Source of the DNA: Microbacterium oxydans
Lineage (GTDB): Bacteria > Actinomycetota > Actinomycetes > Actinomycetales > Microbacteriaceae
Direction of reading: 5' to 3'
Length of the DNA: 64,000 nucleotides
Assembly (NCBI RefSeq): GCF_006540085.1
Contig: NZ_BJOG01000008.1
Coordinates: 186,001-250,000, forward strand
The notes under the pieces were generated by a model. That model did not search any database and had not been told where the DNA came from. It saw only the letters and a list, made by a program, of their open reading frames with translations. Both the position numbers and the translations under genes were made by a program. Of the stretch, positions 59,678 to 64,000 are shown in pieces. Position 1 is the stretch's first letter. Every line of letters begins with the position of its first letter.

Positions 59678-60385
59678 ATGTCGAACACCGCACTTCTCGA
59701 GCGTCCCGCCACCACCGCCGCCGTCCGCACGCACCCCGAGACCGCCGCGCCGCTCTCTCCTGCCGGAGCCGACCTCCCCGCCGTGCGCTCGCCCCGTGGC
59801 TTCGCCCTCTACGTGGGCCTGGACGAGATCAAGGCCGCAGAGGCCGGAGTCAGCCTCCCCCTGCTCGTCGATGCCCTGCGTCGCACGCTCGCCGAGCTCG
59901 CGCCGGGAGCCGAGACCCACGCCACCGTCGCCCTCGCGCCCCACGGTTCGGGAGGGCGCGACCTCGACGTCGTGCGCCTCGCACTGCAGGAGCCGGGCGC
60001 GATCGCCCGCACCAAGGCCGCCGCCGAGGAGGAGACCACCGACGAGGAGAGCGGCGTCACGGTCGACATCTCCCGCAAGCGTGTGCTGATCGACGGCGAG
60101 TCCGCTGCCTTCACTTACAAGGAGTTCGAGCTGCTGCAGTACCTGGTGCTGCGCGAGGGACGCACGATCGAGCGCAGCGAACTGGTGTCAGCGCTCTGGC
60201 AGGCACAGGACGACGAGACGCCGGGCGAGCGCACGATCGACGTGCACGTGCGCCGCCTCCGGGCGAAGCTGGGTCGCTACGAGGACATCGTGCGCACCGT
60301 GCGCGGAATCGGCTACCGCTTCGATCGGCACGCCGACGTCGTGATCCGCTACGGTCACGGCACGCCCTCGCCCGACCGGTTCTGA
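59678..60385 (+). CDS. Winged-helix (OmpR/PhoB-type DNA-binding) regulator without receiver
   Basis: Protein of 235 residues. The C-terminal ~95 residues are an OmpR-type winged helix: VDISRKRVLIDGESAAFTYKEFELLQYLVLREGRTIERSELV...RTIDVHVRRLRAKLGRYEDIVRTVRGIGYRF. The N-terminal ~120 residues (GFALYVGLDEIKAAEAGVSLPLLVDALRRTLAELA...) lack the receiver Asp/Lys residues and do not resemble a known sensor to me. ATG 59678 has TGAGGA upstream. A cysteine leader peptide precedes it on the same transcript. Confidence 0.87.
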   Translation: MSNTALLERPATTAAVRTHPETAAPLSPAGADLPAVRSPRGFALYVGLDEIKAAEAGVSLPLLVDALRRTLAELAPGAETHATVALAPHGSGGRDLDVVRLALQEPGAIARTKAAAEEETTDEESGVTVDISRKRVLIDGESAAFTYKEFELLQYLVLREGRTIERSELVSALWQAQDDETPGERTIDVHVRRLRAKLGRYEDIVRTVRGIGYRFDRHADVVIRYGHGTPSPDRF

Positions 60386-60417
60386 GCACCCAGGACTCCG
60401 GTGTCAGGACCGGAGCG

Positions 60418-60423
60418 TAGGGT
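60418..60423 (+). promoter_or_regulatory. Candidate -10 box (TAGGGT), leaderless start
   Basis: TAGGGT, 6 nt, then the ATG of the DNA glycosylase gene. Confidence 0.5.
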
Positions 60424-60429
60424 GGGCGC

Positions 60430-61389
60430 ATGACTCTGACGGCCGACCCCGCTGAGGCAGGAGCCGCTCGCTCGGAGGCCCCTCGAGAGACGGTCTACCG
60501 ACCGCCGCACGAGCTCGATCTGCGCAGCACCGTGGGTATGCTCCGACGCGGTGGCAACGACCCGACGATGGTCATCGACGGGCCGGTCATCTGGCGGGCG
60601 ATGCGCACGCCGCTCGGACCGGCCACCCTGGCGCTGCGAATGATCGGCGGCGAGGTGCGCGCGACGGCGTGGGGCCCCGGATCGGGTCCGGCCCTCGAGC
60701 TCGTCCCCGCCCTGTGCGGGGCGCACGACGACGCCGGGGACTTCGACGCGTCGCATCACCCCCTCATCGCCGATTCCGCGCGGCGGCATCCGGGACTGCG
60801 CCTGACCCGCACCGACGAGGTGTTCGACGCGCTCGCGTGCGCGATCATCGAGCAGAAGGTGACCGGCATGCAGGCCTTCGGCGCGTGGCGCTGGCTGGTC
60901 AGCCGCTTCGGAACGCGCGCGCCGGGACCGACGCCGCGCCCGATGTTCACCGCGCCAGCACCTGAGCAGTGGCACCGGATCCCTTCCTGGGCCTGGCACA
61001 GAGCCGGAGTCGAGCCACCGCAGTCTCGCACCATCGTGCGTGCGGCTGAACGCGGAGACCGCATCGCCCGCGCCGTACGCACGGCCTCCACAGGGGCTGA
61101 TCGCGATCGGGTGCTCACGAGCCTTCCCGGCGTGGGGGTGTGGACATCGGCGGAGACCCGCATCCGCTCGCTCGGCGACCCCGACGCGGTGAGCGTCGGC
61201 GACTACCACCTCGCCCACCAGGTCGGCTACGCCCTGACCGGCACTCGCACCGATGACGACGGGATGATCGAACTCCTCTCCCCCTGGTCCGGGCAGCGGC
61301 AACGCGTCGTGCGCCTCATCCACGCCAGCGGTGTGCAGGAACCGCGACGGGGTCCTCGCCTCGCACCGGAGGACCATCGCCGCCGCTGA
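60430..61389 (+). CDS. DNA-3-methyladenine glycosylase II family (AlkA-like)
   Basis: HhH-GPD glycosylase of 319 residues excising alkylated bases. The helix-hairpin-helix is LTSLPGVGVWTSAETRIRSLGDPDAVSVGDYHL, the catalytic Asp being in GDYHL. Upstream, DEVFDALACAIIEQKVTGMQAFGAWRWLV is the HhH-GPD core. There are no C-terminal cluster cysteines. It is probably part of base-excision repair. Confidence 0.9.
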   Translation: MTLTADPAEAGAARSEAPRETVYRPPHELDLRSTVGMLRRGGNDPTMVIDGPVIWRAMRTPLGPATLALRMIGGEVRATAWGPGSGPALELVPALCGAHDDAGDFDASHHPLIADSARRHPGLRLTRTDEVFDALACAIIEQKVTGMQAFGAWRWLVSRFGTRAPGPTPRPMFTAPAPEQWHRIPSWAWHRAGVEPPQSRTIVRAAERGDRIARAVRTASTGADRDRVLTSLPGVGVWTSAETRIRSLGDPDAVSVGDYHLAHQVGYALTGTRTDDDGMIELLSPWSGQRQRVVRLIHASGVQEPRRGPRLAPEDHRRR

Positions 61390-61399
61390 CACCGGCACC

Positions 61400-61405
61400 T
61401 ATGCT
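61400..61405 (+). promoter_or_regulatory. Candidate -10 box (TATGCT), leaderless start
   Basis: TATGCT, 6 nt, then the ATG of the small membrane protein gene. Confidence 0.5.
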
Positions 61406-61411
61406 GGTGCC

Positions 61412-61609
61412 ATGTCCCGTTCCATGCTGCGCATCCTCGTCACCGTCGGCCTTCTGATCGTCGGCGTCGTGATCGGGCTGATCTTCCAGAACGTCTGGCT
61501 CGGTGTGCTGCTCGCCGCGATCGTGTGGCTGGGCTGGTTCCTCGGGTACGAATCGCGGCGCGGCAACAACGCCGGCGTCAACGACGAGGACCACGGCATC
61601 GAGCTCTGA
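61412..61609 (+). CDS. Small hypothetical membrane protein
   Basis: Protein of 65 residues with two adjacent hydrophobic segments (ILVTVGLLIVGVVIGLIF and VWLGVLLAAIVWLGWFLGY) followed by a short acidic tail. The TATGCT box 6 nt upstream of ATG 61412 supports the start. No function can be assigned. It converges on the siderophore ATPase gene. Confidence 0.65.
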   Translation: MSRSMLRILVTVGLLIVGVVIGLIFQNVWLGVLLAAIVWLGWFLGYESRRGNNAGVNDEDHGIEL

Positions 61610-61635
61610 CCTCGATCCCCTCGCCCGTGGGAACG

Positions 61636-61715
61636 CGGCACAGTTCAGTAGCGGCACAGTTCAGTCGCGGCACAGTTCAGTAGCGGCACAGTTCAGTAGC
61701 GGCACAGTTCAGTAG
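61636..61715. repeat. Five tandem 16-bp units at the siderophore ATPase stop codon
   Basis: Five consecutive copies of CGGCACAGTTCAGTAG; only unit 2 differs (one base, ending GTCG). The last copy contains the TGA stop of the ATPase gene (complement of 61709-61711), so the array looks like repeated duplication of that gene's 3' end into the convergent intergenic region. Confidence 0.95.
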
Positions 61716-62464
61716 TAGACGGCGAGCGGCCCTGACGGACCGTCGACAACGCGCACGGGAGTGTCGAAGACCCGCGTGAGGACGTCGTCCGTCATGATCG
61801 CGGCCGGCGCCCCGAACTCCACGACGGCTCCATCCTTCATGGCGCAGATGTGGTCGGCGTAGTGGCTCGCGAAGTTGATGTCGTGCAGCACGATGACGAT
61901 CGTGCGCCCGAGCTCCTCCGACGCGCGTCGCAGGTGCTTCATCATCTGCACCGCATGCCGCATGTCGAGGTTGTTGAGCGGCTCGTCCAGGAGCACGAAC
62001 TCGGTGTCCTGCGCGAGGACCATCGCGACGTAGGCGCGCTGGCGCTGCCCACCGGAGAGCTCGTCGAGATACCTGCCCTCCAGCGCGCCGAGGTCGAGGA
62101 AGTCGATGGCTCGACTGATGATCTCCTCATCCGCGCGGTTCAGCCGACCCTTCGAATGCGGGAAGCGCCCGAAGCCGACCAGTTGACGCACGGTGAGGCG
62201 CGTGACGAAGTGGTTCTCCTGGCGCAGGATCGACACGACCTTCGCCAGGTCCTTCGACTTCGTGGAGGCCACATCGAGTCCGGCGATCTCGATGGCTCCG
62301 GCGTCCATCCCGCTGAGACGCCCGATCATCGTGAGCAGAGTCGACTTGCCTGCACCGTTCGGACCGATGAGAGCGGTGATGCCGCCGGCGGGGATCTCGA
62401 GGTCGACGGGGCCGATCGCGACCTCGCTGCTGTAGTCCCGGCGGACGCCGTCGAGTGCGATCAC
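61709..62464 (-). CDS. Ferric-siderophore ABC importer ATP-binding protein
   Basis: ATPase of 251 residues: Walker A GPNGAGKST, Q-loop LRQENHF, signature LSGGQRQRAYVAMVL, Walker B FVLLDEPLNNLDM and H-loop IVIVLHDINFASHYADHI. This is the FecE/CeuD/ViuC pattern. Its start overlaps the permease stop by 4 bases. The last codons are TAC TAC TGA, inside the tandem array. Confidence 0.94.
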   Translation of the reverse strand: MIALDGVRRDYSSEVAIGPVDLEIPAGGITALIGPNGAGKSTLLTMIGRLSGMDAGAIEIAGLDVASTKSKDLAKVVSILRQENHFVTRLTVRQLVGFGRFPHSKGRLNRADEEIISRAIDFLDLGALEGRYLDELSGGQRQRAYVAMVLAQDTEFVLLDEPLNNLDMRHAVQMMKHLRRASEELGRTIVIVLHDINFASHYADHICAMKDGAVVEFGAPAAIMTDDVLTRVFDTPVRVVDGPSGPLAVYY

Positions 62465-63516
62465 AGCCTGCCCTTTCTGAGGATGACGATGAGGAACACG
62501 ATGCCGCCCACGAGCTCGATCAGGATCGACACCATGCCCTGCGCGTAGAAGATGTTCTTCATCACGAAATACGCCCCGGCCAGGATGGTGAAGGCCGTGA
62601 GGACGGCGACCGGGAAGATCAACCGGTGATCATGGGTATCGGCGAACTGGTACGCGAGCGTCGCGACCAGGAAGCCGAGGAAGGTCATCGGCCCCACCAA
62701 CGCGGTCGAGGTCGCCATGAGCACGGCGACGAGGAACAGCACGATGAACAGCTCGCGCCGATGATCGACGCCGAGTGAGCGCGCGGCATCCGGACCGAGT
62801 GCCATCAGGTTGAGCCGGCGCGAGCGCAGCCACAGCAGCCCCGAGGCCGCGACCACCAGCGGGATCGCCAGCGGCAGGTACGAGGGATCGGCGTTGGACA
62901 CGTTGCCGAACAGACGCGCGGCGAGCACGTCGAACTCGCTGGGGGTGAGCAGACGCTGCATGAAGGTGGCGATCGCGCCGAGACCGCCTCCGATCACGAT
63001 GCCGACGAGGAGCATGATCTGCAGGTTGCCGTAACGACCCGAGAGCAGCCAGCCGTAGAGCGCCACCGCGAGGCCGACCATGATCGCCACCTGGATCGCG
63101 AACTGCCCCACGCCCTGGATGGCAACGATGCCCGCCACGCCGAACAGATACACGGTCGAGGTCTGCACCACCCGGTACAGCGACTCGAAGCCCATGATCG
63201 ACGGCGTGATGATGCGGTTGTTCGTCACGGTCTGGAAGCTCACCGTGGCGACGGCCTGAGCGACGGCGACGAGCGCCATCACGGTCACGTCGGTCGCTCG
63301 GTGCTGAGCGATGCGCCAGAAGCCCGCGGAGCCGACGGGCATGGGATTCGCCCACGCGAGCAGACCGAAACCGGAACCTGCGGCGAGGACGATGAGGATG
63401 CCGAGCACGAGGAAGTACCGACGCCGCGCCTGCGGGGTCGTGAAGGAGCCCGCCGAACGGAGCCCTCCGGCAGTCGCCGCGTCGCTCATCGCGGCGCGCA
63501 TCACGCCGCTAGCCAC
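62461..63516 (-). CDS. Iron-chelate ABC importer permease 2 (FecCD family)
   Basis: Permease of 351 residues with about ten helices: SFQTVTNNRIITPSIMGFESLYRVVQT, GLGAIATFMQRLL, LGPDAARSLGVDHR, VGPMTFLGFLVATLAYQFADTHDHR. These are FecCD landmarks of the CeuC/FatC/VctG branch. The start is uncertain: GTG 63516, ATG 63501 or ATG 63489. It overlaps the preceding permease gene. Confidence 0.9.
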   Translation of the reverse strand: MASGVMRAAMSDAATAGGLRSAGSFTTPQARRRYFLVLGILIVLAAGSGFGLLAWANPMPVGSAGFWRIAQHRATDVTVMALVAVAQAVATVSFQTVTNNRIITPSIMGFESLYRVVQTSTVYLFGVAGIVAIQGVGQFAIQVAIMVGLAVALYGWLLSGRYGNLQIMLLVGIVIGGGLGAIATFMQRLLTPSEFDVLAARLFGNVSNADPSYLPLAIPLVVAASGLLWLRSRRLNLMALGPDAARSLGVDHRRELFIVLFLVAVLMATSTALVGPMTFLGFLVATLAYQFADTHDHRLIFPVAVLTAFTILAGAYFVMKNIFYAQGMVSILIELVGGIVFLIVILRKGRL

Positions 63517-64000
63517 GTCGACGCTGCCTGAGCAGGAGGAGCACGAAGACCACGGCGCCGACGACCCCGAGGATCAGCGAGACCGGGACCTCGAAGGGCA
63601 TGATGATCGTGCGCCCGATGATGTCGCAGACCGTGACGATCCCGATCCCCAGCAGACACACCCAGGGCAGGTTGCTGCGCAGATCGTCGCCGCGCACCAT
63701 CGAGACGATGTTCGGCACGATCAATCCGAGGAAGGGGAGATTTCCCACGACGACGGTGACCACGCCGGTGGTGACAGCGATCAGGACGGTGCCGAGCAGG
63801 ATGATCCGGTTGTAGTTCACCCCGACGTTGGTCGCGATCTCTTCGCCGAGTCCGGCGATGGTGAGTCGATCGGCGACGATGAAGACGATCACGCCGATGA
63901 TGGCCACGATCCAGAGCATCTCGTACTGGCCGCGCATCACCGAGGTGAAGCTGCCGGCGAACCAGACGCCGATGATCTGCAGCGAGTTCGTGGCCAGAGC
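63509..64000 (-). CDS. Iron-chelate ABC importer permease 1 (FecCD family), partial
   Basis: The reading frame stays open to the window edge: bases 63941-64000 translate to ALATNSLQIIGVWFAGSFTS in the same frame, so the gene starts beyond the window. Visible features are VNYNRIILLGTVLIAVTTGVVTVVVGNLPFLGLIVPNIVSMVRGDDLR and IGRTIIMPFEVPVSLILGVVGAVVF, the C-terminal half of FecCD permeases. The binding protein is probably encoded further along. Confidence 0.93.
   Translation of the reverse strand, partial: ALATNSLQIIGVWFAGSFTSVMRGQYEMLWIVAIIGVIVFIVADRLTIAGLGEEIATNVGVNYNRIILLGTVLIAVTTGVVTVVVGNLPFLGLIVPNIVSMVRGDDLRSNLPWVCLLGIGIVTVCDIIGRTIIMPFEVPVSLILGVVGAVVFVLLLLRQRRRG

Noticed and set aside
61636..61715. 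CRISPR array
   Set aside because: The units are 16 bp and contiguous without spacers, so it is a simple tandem repeat.

Overview
The window is high-GC, densely coded chromosomal DNA from an actinobacterium. Protein content (menaquinone genes, system II cytochrome c maturation, a bS22-type 32-residue ribosomal protein beside a MerR/excisionase-like regulator, DUF5684 and DIP1984 families, LCP protein) fits Microbacteriaceae, most likely Microbacterium. That assignment comes from recognising proteins, not from a database search. I found no rRNA, tRNA, CRISPR array, prophage, transposase or replication origin. No stretch over about 300 bases lacks a gene.

Layout. 1-4.6 kb: LCP cell-wall ligase, a spermidine-synthase-like methyltransferase, TPR protein, SprT-like metalloprotease, DUF3054 and ComB-like proteins. 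4.6-8.8 kb: MacB/FtsX-type ABC exporter with an adjoining LuxR-type two-component pair. 8.8-14.2 kb: methyltransferase and menE-menB-menC, with a PadR/permease-prefix pair inserted between menB and menC. 14.2-19.8 kb: TetR regulator divergent from an MMPL transporter fused to a degenerate ABC domain, plus a YhgE/Pip protein, with two phased operators between. 20-25 kb: LigT-like protein and the ccsB-resB-ccdA-resA operon. 25-27.6 kb: MerR regulator divergent from a thioredoxin-reductase-like enzyme, then a histidine phosphatase and DUF5684. 27.7-31 kb: aspS, TauE and a GNAT protein. 31-38 kb: a PotABCD-like importer, DUF1508, and a glutamine-type amino-acid importer. 38-39.5 kb: Dabb, glutaredoxin and rhodanese genes, then bS22 and its HTH neighbour. 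39.7-44.8 kb: ArsR-type regulator, KtrB-KtrA potassium uptake and an ABC-2 exporter. 44.9-48.2 kb: DUF1905, proC, CDF transporter, tadA, upp. 48.2-58.3 kb: GNAT, a Dna2-like nuclease-helicase, nadE, a nucleosidase, sbcC and sbcD. 58.5-61.6 kb: DIP1984, a small acetyltransferase, a leaderless cysteine leader peptide ahead of a winged-helix regulator, a DNA glycosylase and a small membrane protein. 61.7-64 kb: ferric-siderophore importer, cut by the window end.

Regulation. About twenty genes have a TANNNT-like -10 hexamer 6 or 7 nt before the start codon, so leaderless transcription looks common here. Other genes have good Shine-Dalgarno sites. Several intergenic regions carry long palindromes, especially at convergent gene junctions, and three stop codons are followed directly by tandem arrays of 14-16 bp units.

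Best candidates for new biology: the leaderless Cys leader peptide with its regulator (59.4-60.4 kb), the Fe-S RecB/RNase H-like/SF1 helicase fusion (49-52.5 kb), the MMPL transporter with a dead ABC domain (15-17.8 kb), the hairpin that can hide the ribosome binding site of the PotD-like gene (31.1 kb), and the stop-codon-anchored repeat arrays.
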